Below, in pieces: positions 1 to 8,690 of a DNA stretch of 45,096 nucleotides. The translations under genes and the position numbers were made by a program. Source of the DNA: an uncultured Clostridia bacterium (GTDB lineage: Bacteria; Bacillota; Clostridia; Oscillospirales; Acutalibacteraceae). Numbering within the stretch: position 1 is the stretch's first letter; every line of letters begins with the position of its first letter. The DNA is taken from assembly GCA_937916195.1 (NCBI GenBank), contig CALFTO010000027.1:1-45096 (forward strand), written 5' to 3'. The notes below the pieces were generated by a model. The model ran no database searches. It was not told the DNA's origin and saw only the letters and a program-made list of their open reading frames with translations.

Positions 1-1232
1 AATAATTTTTCTAATGTTTCTCCGTCGTACTGATAAGCTTTGTATATTAATGAGTCAAACTTGCCATAATTCAATCCTTGAATGTTAATCATAGCAAAAA
101 TGCATCTTGATAAGTGTTTTGTAACATGATGAAATTTGAAATCTACAATTTCGTTATCAATTTTGTAATATAATTCATTCAATCTATGACGATCAAAGAT
201 TATAGAGGGTTCATTTGAAATTTTAAGACCGTCAAGTACATATGTGTCTTTTTTGCTATACCCGTTTCTTTTTGCATTTTCTTCCTCTTCAGACAAATCA
301 TTATCTTCATCAGATTCAAAAATAAAAATAGGTGAAAAGTCAGATTGATATTCAGGATTATATATTATGAGACTCTTAAACTTAAATATTTCTTCTCCAC
401 TATTATCTTTACAAAATAGTGAAAAATGATTTTGATCAATTCTTTTAATTTCTGTAACATTGCCTGAACAAGTACCATCATATAAATCTGTACCCAAACT
501 AAAGCCTTGAGAATATAGTTCTTCAAAAAATTTTGTACAAATATCAATATCTTGAATTCGTTTTGCTTCATTTATTCCCATATTAATTTTTAGCTTCTTG
601 AAAGTGTTTGCAAGCGTATCTATTACTTTAGCTTTCAATGATTGGTCGTGTTCGTAAAGCCAGCTTTTATAATTTTCGTAGTTGTTTATTAAATCACTAT
701 AGCCACTCATTGTTTTATAATCTAAACCTATTTGATTAAAAAAATAAATATCCAATTCATCAATAAAACCATCAAAGAGTGTTATTATTTCTCTGTCATC
801 TATAGTTATTTCAGCGTGTGTTATTCTGTTTCTGTACAAGTTTAACAATCTAATTTTTTCTTTAAATGAGCTTGAAAAATTATGATTGCATATATCGTTT
901 AATCTCTCAAAAGCCTCTTCGTATGTTACTGTGTGAACTTTATCGATTACTGAAGTTTCAAAAACACTGTTTAAACTTTTTTGGTTTTTCTCTTTATATG
1001 CTTTTTTTATATTATTGTCAATATTAGAAAATACTAAGTATTCACTGCGTTGGGATAGAATTTGTTTCATCAAAATTTCAACACCGTGATGTGTGTGGAT
1101 TATAGCACCTTTCAGTGCTATTGATTTATTATAGTCATTACTACCAGAATCAACAAGGTTATCATATGTATTTAGGGATTCATATCCTTTTTTTAATGAG
1201 TCTAACCCATTTTCTATAAGCGTTAATTTCAT
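1..1232 (-). CDS. HEPN-domain-like protein, 3' end cut by window edge
   Basis: An open frame of 410 codons runs from ATG 1232 off the left edge without a stop, so the C-terminus is missing. GGAGGAAG at 1237-1243 is well placed for this start; another ATG at 1236 is in a different frame. The N-terminal half is helical. The segment around residues 38-60 (ALKGAIIHTHHGVEILMKQI) and the motif R134-N-R-I-T-H139 fit a HEPN nucleotidyl-binding/RNase-type fold, in which R-x4-H is the catalytic pair. The C-terminal half, from about residue 200, is unfamiliar and has an acidic stretch around D/E-rich residues. It lies 110 bp after another gene with the same type of motif. HEPN proteins are frequent in toxin-antitoxin and anti-phage loci, but a role here is inferred. 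The HEPN assignment is moderately secure and the function is unknown. Confidence 0.6.
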   Translation of the reverse strand, partial: MKLTLIENGLDSLKKGYESLNTYDNLVDSGSNDYNKSIALKGAIIHTHHGVEILMKQILSQRSEYLVFSNIDNNIKKAYKEKNQKSLNSVFETSVIDKVHTVTYEEAFERLNDICNHNFSSSFKEKIRLLNLYRNRITHAEITIDDREIITLFDGFIDELDIYFFNQIGLDYKTMSGYSDLINNYENYKSWLYEHDQSLKAKVIDTLANTFKKLKINMGINEAKRIQDIDICTKFFEELYSQGFSLGTDLYDGTCSGNVTEIKRIDQNHFSLFCKDNSGEEIFKFKSLIIYNPEYQSDFSPIFIFESDEDNDLSEEEENAKRNGYSKKDTYVLDGLKISNEPSIIFDRHRLNELYYKIDNEIVDFKFHHVTKHLSRCIFAMINIQGLNYGKFDSLIYKAYQYDGETLEKL

Positions 1233-1342
1233 TCATCTTCCTCCATTCGTTTATGAAATATATAGTTGATTAAAAAATTATAAATAACCCGCGTTTATTT
1301 CACCACAATGCTATTCACAAATCACGTTTCGTGTTAAGCTAA

Positions 1343-2293
1343 CTATATTTCTAACTCTTCAAAATTTATATCTGTGTTATTAAAATAAAAATTAGCTATT
1401 GTAGAATTTCTTTCTACAAAATACTTGTCTAAAAACACATTAGAAATGTCTGTAACAGCCGTTATTACAGATTTAAGCAATTTTGCGATATCGGAATCCT
1501 CGATTCGAATAAGAGTTCCTGTTACTCGGTCTGAATATCTATTAAATGTTGGTGAACTTTTAAATTTTTCATCAACTCTACCATTATTGTGTATCATCAT
1601 ATTTCTCAGGGATACTATATCAATTAAATCATTCCATATATCTTTATCGAGTTCTTCTCTTATGTTAATACCGAATGCTTTTTTATATATGTTATTTGCT
1701 TTTTCGATGTTCATAAAATCATTAGAAGTGTCTTTCTTTATTGTTTTTACAATATAGTTGTTAGTATGAGAATGACTGTTTAAATTGTCTATAAATATCA
1801 TAGCTTCAAAATAATCTCTAAAAAACACCTCAATAATAGATGCTAATTCAATAATTTCCATTTGATAGCAGTCGTATGCTAGCAACCAATCTTCAGTATC
1901 AGGATGAGTTTCTTTAGCTGTCTTTAATCCCAACCTATTTATACTGTTTATCCTGATAAACCTTGAGATCTGCGTTATAATATTGTCGGTAGTTGAACCC
2001 CTGCCGCAATGCGTGCAATAATTTAAACTATCAGTTTTATGTAGTTTTTTATCACGAGGTATTACATAAATTGTACCACAATAAGGGCAACAAAGTTGAT
2101 AAAGTTGAATACGTTTTCGACGCATATTTGTAAAAAACTCGTCTGACGTTAGTGGTTTTCTTTTATATAGTTCACAAAATTTATGATAAAATTTATAATA
2201 GTAGTCTTCCATAAAGTTACGATGATTGTAAGAAAATTTAGATAAAAATTCTTCATCTACTAAAGTATAAATTTCATTGGTATGCTTTTTCAT
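1343..2293 (-). CDS. Zinc-ribbon/HEPN-like protein
   Basis: Encodes 316 residues from ATG 2293, with AAGGGTGG a few bases upstream. A zinc ribbon is visible at C69-x2-C72 and C93-x2-C96. The C-terminal helical half carries R230-N-M-M-I-H235 followed by N-N-G-R-V-D, a classical HEPN R-x4-H with the downstream polar loop. It precedes the partial HEPN-like gene on the same strand by 110 bp, so the two may be co-transcribed. The pairing of a zinc-binding N-terminal module with a HEPN module would suit nucleic-acid recognition plus RNA cleavage. That is inference, and the protein is not one I recognise by name. Composition is very AT-rich, consistent with accessory DNA. Confidence 0.6.
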   Translation of the reverse strand: MKKHTNEIYTLVDEEFLSKFSYNHRNFMEDYYYKFYHKFCELYKRKPLTSDEFFTNMRRKRIQLYQLCCPYCGTIYVIPRDKKLHKTDSLNYCTHCGRGSTTDNIITQISRFIRINSINRLGLKTAKETHPDTEDWLLAYDCYQMEIIELASIIEVFFRDYFEAMIFIDNLNSHSHTNNYIVKTIKKDTSNDFMNIEKANNIYKKAFGINIREELDKDIWNDLIDIVSLRNMMIHNNGRVDEKFKSSPTFNRYSDRVTGTLIRIEDSDIAKLLKSVITAVTDISNVFLDKYFVERNSTIANFYFNNTDINFEELEI

Positions 2294-2387
2294 TTATACC
2301 ACCCTTAATTCCTAACAAAATTATAACTAACAAGTTAGTGCCTAAACTTCTATAAAATCTCTTTATTATTTTGTCTTTAGAAAAGAA

Positions 2388-2414
2388 ACTTCCCCACCGT
2401 AACGGCAGGGAAGT
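2388..2414. repeat. Perfect compound hairpin
   Basis: ACTTCCC (2388-2394) pairs with GGGAAGT (2408-2414), and inside it CCGT (2397-2400) pairs with ACGG (2402-2405). It lies in the 393-bp gap between the divergent HEPN-like gene and the response regulator, so it is not a terminator for either. Compact hairpins of this type occur at the ends of IS200/IS605-family elements. A remnant end is possible, but no transposase is nearby. A weaker hairpin with CGCT/AGCG arms follows near 2440-2465. Confidence 0.45.
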
Positions 2415-2627
2415 CGAAATTCATATTACCTGCCAAAAACAACATCGCTTTGACAGCGTTGTATTAAATTATACTCCTTTTTGATAAATTAATCAATAGC
2501 ACACACAAAACTGACATTAAAACATACAAAAATGTGGAATTAGTTAAAGATTGCGGAATATTTCAAGGGTGAATAAAATTAAAAAACCGTTGAAGCAGGT
2601 TCATTTATTACTCATCCGTCACAAATG

Positions 2628-2656
2628 TTGATTTAACACATCTTTTTATATATAAT
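2628..2656 (+). promoter_or_regulatory. Promoter of the first two-component/ABC operon
   Basis: TTGATT at 2628-2633 and TATAAT at 2651-2656 are separated by 17 bp, about 30 bp ahead of the GTG start at 2687. Confidence 0.5.
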
Positions 2657-2686
2657 TATTATATAACCACCGAAAAGAGTGATATT

Positions 2687-3358
2687 GTGATTAAAATACT
2701 TATCATAGAAGACGATGTTACAATCGTCAAAAATTTAAGTGAGCTTTTGCGTCAGGAAGGCTTTGAAACTGATAGTGCACTGAACTGTAAAGAAGCAGAG
2801 ACTAAAATTGAAACTGCACAGTTCGACCTTGTTCTATTAGATGTGCTTCTGCCTGACGGAAACGGATTTTCTCTTTGTAACAGAATCAAAAGTGTGAGCG
2901 ATTGTCCTGTAATTTTCCTTACTGCTTCAGCAGATGAGTTCAGTGTTGTTACGGGTCTTGATATAGGTGCTGATGATTATATTGAAAAGCCTTACCGTCC
3001 TAGAGAGCTTATATCCCGCATTAAATCTGTTCTTCGAAGAACAGGCAAAAGTCAGAGTATGCTCACTCTTGGCAATGTAAGTGTTGATATGGATAAAGGA
3101 ATTGTCACTAAAAATGGCAAAGTTGTTTTTCTTTCAGCCTTAGAGTACAGGCTTTTTCTCGTTTTTCTTAATAACCCCGGTGTTACTCTTACAAGAAATA
3201 AATTGCTTTCTGAAATATGGGATATTGCAGGCGACTTTGTCAATGACAATACGCTTACGGTATATATAAAAAGGCTGAGAGAAAAAGTTGAAGATGATAT
3301 ACAAAATCCCAAAATCATTCTTACAGTAAGAGGTTTGGGATATAAATTAGGTGAATAA
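2687..3358 (+). CDS. OmpR-family response regulator
   Basis: A 223-aa protein starting with GTG. The N-terminal receiver domain (about residues 2-115) has the acidic pair E8/D9/D10, the phospho-acceptor Asp in LVLLDVLLPDGNG (about residue 53), the conserved Thr in FLTAS and Lys in EKPYRPREL. The C-terminal winged-helix DNA-binding domain (about 125-222) ends in VRGLGYKLGE. It is directly followed by its histidine kinase and by an ABC transporter. This is the standard arrangement for sensing and removing antimicrobial peptides (BceRS-like/VraSR-like logic), so the likely targets are the downstream ABC genes. The family is certain and the ligand unknown. Confidence 0.93.
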   Translation: MIKILIIEDDVTIVKNLSELLRQEGFETDSALNCKEAETKIETAQFDLVLLDVLLPDGNGFSLCNRIKSVSDCPVIFLTASADEFSVVTGLDIGADDYIEKPYRPRELISRIKSVLRRTGKSQSMLTLGNVSVDMDKGIVTKNGKVVFLSALEYRLFLVFLNNPGVTLTRNKLLSEIWDIAGDFVNDNTLTVYIKRLREKVEDDIQNPKIILTVRGLGYKLGE

Positions 3359-3359
3359 A

Positions 3360-4364
3360 ATGAAACTTTCAAACAATCCCGAAATAAGAAAATTTTTGGC
3401 AGTAACAGTGATACCCTCACTGTTACTATGCTTTATTACAGCTTTTTATTCTAAATTTACTGCTGTATGTATTTTGATTTTAAGTACATTTTTGATATGC
3501 AGCTTTCTTGCGTTTACAAAGAAAAGATATAACAGAATTAATAATCTATGTGAAAGTATAGATAAGATTCTTCACGGAAACGACACAATAAACATTAAAG
3601 GCTTTGATGAGGGTGAGCTTTCAATTTTAGAAAGTGATGTGCAAAAAATGCTTGTACGCCTTCGTGACCAAAAGGATATTTTAGAAAAGAAAAGAACTTT
3701 TCTTGCAGACTCAATTGCTGACATTTCTCATCAGTTAAGAACTCCGCTTACAAGTATTAATCTTATTCTGTCTCTTATTGAGTCGCCTGACATATCAGAG
3801 GAAAGAAGAGAAGAACTTTTAAGAGAACTTTCGTCACTTATTACCAAAACAGAACATCTTGTTTCTGTTCTTCTTAAAATTTCAAAACTCGATGCCGGAA
3901 CTGTACAGTTTGAAAAGAAGACCACCGACCTGTCTTCGATTCTTGAAAAATCTGCAGAACCTCTGTTGATACCTATGGATATTAAAAATCAAAAGCTAAA
4001 TATAAATGTGGAAAATATTTATTTCGATTGTGATTCTGCATGGTGCATTGAAGCCTTCGGAAACATATTGAAAAACTGTGCTGAGCATACACCTGAAAAC
4101 GGAGAGATAACGGTAACTGCTGAGGACACGCCCATTTTCACAGAGATTATCATTACTGACACAGGCAGTGGCATTGGGGAAGAGGACTTGCCTCATATCT
4201 TTGACCGCTTTTATAAAGGTAAAAACTCATCAAAAGAAAGCTTTGGTGTAGGCCTTAATCTTGCCAAAATGATTATTTCAGGCCATAACGGAACAATAAA
4301 AGCTGAAAACGGTCAGTTCTGCGGTGCGAAATTTACAATAAGATTTTACAAGCAGGTTGTGTGA
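3360..4364 (+). CDS. Sensor histidine kinase with two TM helices
   Basis: 334 aa from ATG 3360. AGGTGA at 3348-3353 supports this start, although an in-frame GTG at 3351 overlapping the regulator stop is possible. Two closely spaced hydrophobic helices (about residues 10-48) have almost no loop between them, as in intramembrane-sensing kinases that listen through a partner transporter. Then come a HAMP-like linker, the H-box ISHQLRTPLT, an N-box NILKNCAEH, the ATP-lid DTGSGIG and GVGLNLAK. It phosphorylates the preceding regulator. With so little extracytoplasmic sequence, stimulus detection probably depends on the ABC permease encoded downstream; this is inference from the family. Confidence 0.92.
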   Translation: MKLSNNPEIRKFLAVTVIPSLLLCFITAFYSKFTAVCILILSTFLICSFLAFTKKRYNRINNLCESIDKILHGNDTINIKGFDEGELSILESDVQKMLVRLRDQKDILEKKRTFLADSIADISHQLRTPLTSINLILSLIESPDISEERREELLRELSSLITKTEHLVSVLLKISKLDAGTVQFEKKTTDLSSILEKSAEPLLIPMDIKNQKLNINVENIYFDCDSAWCIEAFGNILKNCAEHTPENGEITVTAEDTPIFTEIIITDTGSGIGEEDLPHIFDRFYKGKNSSKESFGVGLNLAKMIISGHNGTIKAENGQFCGAKFTIRFYKQVV

Positions 4365-4448
4365 CGTTTTTGTAATAATAGAGTCACCGAAGTGTAATTT
4401 TTGATTGGTAAAATGAAGCTGCAACAAAAAGAAAAGGAGCAATTCAAT

Positions 4449-5132
4449 ATGGATATTTTAAAAATTGAAAACCTTTCAAAAATTTACGGTGAGGGTGAAA
4501 ATCAGGTTAAAGCTCTCGATAATGTAAGCTTCAGCGTACCTAAAGGTCAGTTTGTGGCTATCATCGGTCCGTCAGGCTCGGGAAAAAGTACACTTCTGCA
4601 TATTCTCGGCGGTGTTGATAAGCCCACAAGTGGCAAGGTTTACCTTGACGGGCAGGATGTTTACGCACAAAACGAAGACCAGCTCGCCATATTCCGTCGC
4701 AGGCAGGTAGGTCTTATTTATCAGTTTTATAACCTCATCCCTGTTCTCAATGTAACGGAAAACATTTCGTTACCCGTGCTTATGGACGGCAAAAAGGTGG
4801 ACAAAAATTATCTTCGTGAGCTTATTGACCTTCTTTCTCTTACCGGAAGAGAAAAGCATCTTCCCAATGAGCTTTCAGGCGGTCAGCAACAGAGAGTTTC
4901 TATCGGCAGAGCACTTATTAACAATCCTGCAGTTATGCTTGCTGATGAGCCGACAGGCAACCTTGACTCGAAAAACAGCCACGAAATCGTTGAACTTCTT
5001 AAACTCTCTAACAAAAAATACGGTCAGACACTTATCGTTATCACTCACGATGATTCGATTGCTTTGCAGGCAGACAGAATTATCACCATAAACGACGGTA
5101 AAATTGCGAGTGACAGACTTCTCGTTAAGTGA
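4449..5132 (+). CDS. ABC transporter ATPase (MacB/LolD/BceA type)
   Basis: 227 aa from ATG 4449, chosen because AAGGAG at 4434-4439 is 9 bp upstream; earlier in-frame TTG/ATG codons lack a ribosome site. Walker A is GPSGSGKST, the signature LSGGQQQRVSIGRAL and Walker B VMLADEPTGNLDS, followed by the H-loop ITHD. The length and TGNLDS sequence are typical of ATPases that pair with FtsX-type permeases. The 84-bp gap after the kinase contains an inverted GTGAC-N17-GTCAC at 4361-4387, which may bind the regulator. The stop is 10 bp before the permease start, indicating coupling. Confidence 0.93.
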   Translation: MDILKIENLSKIYGEGENQVKALDNVSFSVPKGQFVAIIGPSGSGKSTLLHILGGVDKPTSGKVYLDGQDVYAQNEDQLAIFRRRQVGLIYQFYNLIPVLNVTENISLPVLMDGKKVDKNYLRELIDLLSLTGREKHLPNELSGGQQQRVSIGRALINNPAVMLADEPTGNLDSKNSHEIVELLKLSNKKYGQTLIVITHDDSIALQADRIITINDGKIASDRLLVK

Positions 5133-5142
5133 GGTGACCGCA

Positions 5143-7959
5143 ATGAATATCTTTAAACAGTTTACCAAACGCTCACTTAAAGAGAACAAAACAAGAACTC
5201 TTGTTACAATCATCGGCATTATCCTTTCCGTCGCAATGTTTACTGCCACAATAGAGGCTTTTGTAACCGTTCAGGATTACCTTATAAACTATGCAGAAAT
5301 GTATAACGGCAAATACCATGTAGGCTTTTATGATGTTGAGTACGATGACATTTCAATAATCAGCGAGGATGAAAGAGTAGAAAAATATACCTTTGTTCAG
5401 GAGATAGGCTATGCTGAAATCGGCTCTTCAAATGAGTACAAGCCGTATCTGTATATAGCAGGCATACCGTCTGACTTTACGGACATAATGCCGATACATC
5501 TGACAGAGGGCAGACTACCCCAAAACAGTAACGAGATTGTTGTTTCTGACCATCTTTATACTAACGGCTCGGTACAGCTTAAGCTCGGGCAGGAAATCAC
5601 TCTTGATGTCGGTCAAAGACAATGGTCTGAGCTTGTAAATATTTCGGACGAGGAGTACAAAAAAATTGACGGTGACTCGTGGGCGAAGCTTACTCAGGAA
5701 TATCCCTTATTAAAAAATGAAGGTGAAGAAGTAAGAGAACAAATCGCCAACACAACGAAAAAAACATATACCGTCGTAGGTTTTTGCGTAAGACCCGAGC
5801 AAAGAACTATCGAACCTATTTCGGCACCTGGCTATACCGCTTACACCATAAACGAAAAAGGAAACACAAACCTTACTTCAGTTTATACAATTATTTCCGA
5901 ACCGTCGGATTACAGCAAGTTCAATCTTGATATGGTAAAAAAGCTCGAGGTTAATTCCTGCATAAACTATGACCTGCTTATGTATAGCTTCAATAGCTTT
6001 GATTCGGCATTTCCCTTTCTTGTTATTGGCTTGCTTTCTCTTCTTATAGGCCTTATCGTTTTTGGTTCGGTTTCACTTATTTATAATTCATTTTCAATCT
6101 CCGTAAGTGAACGCACAAAACAGTTCGGTATTCTTAAAAGTATAGGTGCAACCAAAAAGCAGATAAGAAAATCCGTTCTTTACGAAGCGTCGGTGCTTTG
6201 CAGTATCGGCATACCTATAGGTCTCATTTCAGGTTGCCTTGGCATTGGAGTAACCTTCTATTTCTTAAGCGATTCAATTGCAACCTTCCTCGCAGAGCTT
6301 ACAGACCTTAAAATGCGGTTTGTGTTCTCGCCCGTGGCAATCATTGCCGCAAGCGTAATAGGATTTGTGACAGTAATCATCTCTGCATATATTCCTGCGA
6401 AAAAGGCAATAAAAATTAACCCCATTGAATCTGTCAGACAGTCAAATGAGATTAAGGTCAACCGTCGAAGCGTTAAGGTTTCACCGCTTACCGAGAAGCT
6501 TTTCGGCTTTGAAGCAACGCTTTCGTCAAAGAATTTTAAAAGAAACAAAAAGAAATACCGTGCTACAGTTTTTTCACTTTTTGTTTCCGTTGTCCTTTTC
6601 ATTTCCGCTTCTTCGCTTTCGACGTATTTTACAGATATTGTTGCAGCCGAAAGTCAGGATATGAATTATGATGTTGCCGTAAACTTTTTCAATTACAACA
6701 ATGACTTTAATCCTTTATACGAAACAGATGAATTCAGAAATAAGCTGTATAACGGATTGAAATCTGTAAAGGGTATTGATGAATTTACACTTGCCGAAAA
6801 GATGCACACGGAATATAACCTTGATAAAAAGTATATTTCGGAAGAATATCTTGATATGATGAAAAAGGAAGTTGAGAGATATTCGGGCGAAGCTGAAAAT
6901 CAGTATTACGGAATGTTCAAATATATCTTTATCGATGATGACGCTTTCCGAAGGACTCTCAAAGAGGAGGGTCTCAGCGAAGAGGGATACTTTGACAAAG
7001 AAAATCCGAAAGCCCTTGTTTATGATATGGGTACTTATATCTACCAGAACGACAACAAAGAAAAGGTTTATATCGTACCTTTCCTTAACACGGACGATAT
7101 TTCTTCAAGCATTGAGATAACAAATATCCTTCCTCGTTTTACAGAGAATGATGTGGACTACCATTATATAGGGGAAACAACGGTAAAAGACGGTGTAACA
7201 TATTATGTTTATGATATCGGCCGTGACGAGGGCGAAGAATTTGACGAGTCAACAAAGCGTTACCTGCCCGAAGAAAAGGCCGTACAGAACATTAAGATTT
7301 CAATCGGTGCGGTTATCGACGAAAAGCCGTATTTTGCAGACCATAACACAAACCTTATTTACCCTGAATCTGTAAGAGAAGGCATAATGCTTGATGAATA
7401 CAGCCAGACACACGCTTTTATTCTTTGCGAGGACCACAGCAAGGTTGCAAGTGACGTAAGCCGACTTATCAAGGATATCGGCGGAGACAGAAACCACATC
7501 AGCGTTGCCGATTACGCAGCAGAAATTGAAAGCATACGGGCGCTTGTGACTATCGCAAAGGTTATGGCATACGGATTTATCATCCTCATTTCCGCTATCG
7601 CCGCAGCAAATGTCTTTAACACAATTTCAACCAATATTTCTCTGAGAAGACGGGAGTTTGCAACACTCAAATCCGTCGGTCTTACAAGCAAGGGTATGAG
7701 AAAGATGATGACATTTGAATCTATCCTTTACGGCGTAAAGAGTCTTATGTTCTCGCTTCCGGTTTCATTGGGAACGACATATCTCGTATATCTTGTAGCA
7801 GCAGACAGCGGTTACGAAATGCCGTTTTATATCCCGTGGGACAAATTCATTATTGCTATTGCAAGTGTATTTATAATCGTTGTACTCAGTATGATTTATT
7901 CAATCAAAAAGGTGAACAAGGAAAACACGGTCGATACCCTCAGAAACGAGAATATATAA
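5143..7959 (+). CDS. ABC transporter permease with two FtsX domains
   Basis: 938 aa from ATG 5143, with GAGGTGA at 5131-5137. The order is TM helix (about 18-40), a large extracytoplasmic domain (about 45-280), a three-helix FtsX core whose signature SERTKQFGILKSIGATKKQI links helices, then TM (about 460-490), a second extracytoplasmic domain (about 500-790) and a second FtsX core with RRREFATLKSVGLTSKGM. That gives eight predicted TM helices in a tandem 1+3 layout. True BceB permeases are about 650 aa with ten helices, so this is a related but different subclass. The likely role is export, or removal from the membrane, of a peptide or lipid-linked substrate under control of the adjacent two-component system. 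Confidence 0.9.
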   Translation: MNIFKQFTKRSLKENKTRTLVTIIGIILSVAMFTATIEAFVTVQDYLINYAEMYNGKYHVGFYDVEYDDISIISEDERVEKYTFVQEIGYAEIGSSNEYKPYLYIAGIPSDFTDIMPIHLTEGRLPQNSNEIVVSDHLYTNGSVQLKLGQEITLDVGQRQWSELVNISDEEYKKIDGDSWAKLTQEYPLLKNEGEEVREQIANTTKKTYTVVGFCVRPEQRTIEPISAPGYTAYTINEKGNTNLTSVYTIISEPSDYSKFNLDMVKKLEVNSCINYDLLMYSFNSFDSAFPFLVIGLLSLLIGLIVFGSVSLIYNSFSISVSERTKQFGILKSIGATKKQIRKSVLYEASVLCSIGIPIGLISGCLGIGVTFYFLSDSIATFLAELTDLKMRFVFSPVAIIAASVIGFVTVIISAYIPAKKAIKINPIESVRQSNEIKVNRRSVKVSPLTEKLFGFEATLSSKNFKRNKKKYRATVFSLFVSVVLFISASSLSTYFTDIVAAESQDMNYDVAVNFFNYNNDFNPLYETDEFRNKLYNGLKSVKGIDEFTLAEKMHTEYNLDKKYISEEYLDMMKKEVERYSGEAENQYYGMFKYIFIDDDAFRRTLKEEGLSEEGYFDKENPKALVYDMGTYIYQNDNKEKVYIVPFLNTDDISSSIEITNILPRFTENDVDYHYIGETTVKDGVTYYVYDIGRDEGEEFDESTKRYLPEEKAVQNIKISIGAVIDEKPYFADHNTNLIYPESVREGIMLDEYSQTHAFILCEDHSKVASDVSRLIKDIGGDRNHISVADYAAEIESIRALVTIAKVMAYGFIILISAIAAANVFNTISTNISLRRREFATLKSVGLTSKGMRKMMTFESILYGVKSLMFSLPVSLGTTYLVYLVAADSGYEMPFYIPWDKFIIAIASVFIIVVLSMIYSIKKVNKENTVDTLRNENI

Positions 7960-7964
7960 AGTGA

Positions 7965-7990
7965 ACCCCGCAGACTTCGGTATGCGGGGT
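7965..7990 (+). terminator. Terminator after the ABC permease
   Basis: ACCCCGCA (7965-7972) and TGCGGGGT (7983-7990) form an 8-bp stem just after the permease stop. The T-run is weak, so it may also serve the opposing TnpV gene. Confidence 0.6.
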
Positions 7991-7999
7991 ATTTGCATA

Positions 8000-8365
8000 T
8001 TAGGCGTAAATCAGTTCGGTTGTAACAATCTCTCTTGCTCTCGCTTCAATATTCTGCATACGGCATATCCACTCCATCTGATTATCTGATTTCAGTCGCT
8101 CGGTTACACCTTCAACCTTTTTCATTTGCTTAACAAGAGAATCAAACATTTCTTGTGCCTGTTTTTCTACATCGGCACAGTGCTGATAAAGTTTGCCTTG
8201 AGTAAGTAGTGTTGTGAATAATACTTTCTTGTGTTTATGCAGGTAATCCTTATGTAACATTCCCCATTTGCCGAGTCTGATATTTGCTTCTTCGGGTAGT
8301 AATATGATGTTAGGAATATTAAAATCGCCAACTCGTTTATATTGAATATTTGTATTATTTTTCAT
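8000..8365 (-). CDS. TnpV family transposon-associated protein, copy 1
   Basis: 121 aa from ATG 8365; an in-frame ATG at 8377 abuts the AAAGGA ribosome site and is less likely. The sequence shows the TnpV hallmarks: a Tyr-Arg/Lys-Arg-Val-Gly-Asp-Phe start, a LGKWGMLHKDYL block, GKLYQHC, a GVTERLKSDNQMEW block and the ending AREIVTTELIYA. TnpV proteins occur on Clostridial conjugative and transposable elements; their biochemical role is not established. A second full-length copy lies at 40862-41227. The gene is convergent with the first ABC operon and is not flanked by a recognisable transposase, so it may be a leftover of a mobile element. Confidence 0.8.
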   Translation of the reverse strand: MKNNTNIQYKRVGDFNIPNIILLPEEANIRLGKWGMLHKDYLHKHKKVLFTTLLTQGKLYQHCADVEKQAQEMFDSLVKQMKKVEGVTERLKSDNQMEWICRMQNIEARAREIVTTELIYA

Positions 8366-8519
8366 AATAACTGTCATCCTTTCATATTTACAATAAAGTT
8401 ATCGTTTTTTTATTATTGAAGAAACTATAAAACCCTCTGATACAAGCAAGAATATGTGTTTAACTGTCGGTTAAATGCTATTAAAAATTGAATCCGTTAT
8501 CAACACTCGTACCAAATCA

Positions 8520-8558
8520 GATACCACTATTGATACAATTTGTGTTGATAGTGGTATC
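8520..8558. repeat. Long intergenic hairpin
   Basis: GATACCACTAT (8520-8530) pairs exactly with ATAGTGGTATC (8548-8558). The inner bases continue the stem with three G-U wobbles, giving up to 19 pairs on the minus or plus RNA. It sits in the 325-bp gap between TnpV and the terminator of the SPFH operon. No gene was found in this gap. Confidence 0.5.
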
Positions 8559-8605
8559 GTTGTTTTACTGCGAAAATCGTAGCGTTTAAGCCACATAAAA
8601 AGCAC

Positions 8606-8647
8606 AAGCGTTGCATTTGGGATTTTGTTGTCCCTCTTGCAACGCTT
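8606..8647 (-). terminator. Terminator of the SPFH/lipoprotein operon
   Basis: AAGCGTTGCA (8606-8615) pairs with TGCAACGCTT (8638-8647), with an inner GGGA/TCCC pair. A run of T follows on the plus strand and A/T tracts on the other side, so it can work in both directions. The same hairpin, including the TTTGGGA loop start, recurs at 18165-18207. Confidence 0.7.
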
Positions 8648-8690
8648 TTTTAGTAACTATTAACTTTAACTTGGATAACAGTTAGTTTCA

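Noticed and set aside
365..571. Minus-strand 68-codon frame inside the partial gene
   Set aside because: A different frame of the long HEPN-like gene, which is open across the whole stretch.
8520..8558. Considered a CRISPR repeat or IS terminal repeat
   Set aside because: Single copy, no spacer array and no transposase; kept only as a hairpin.
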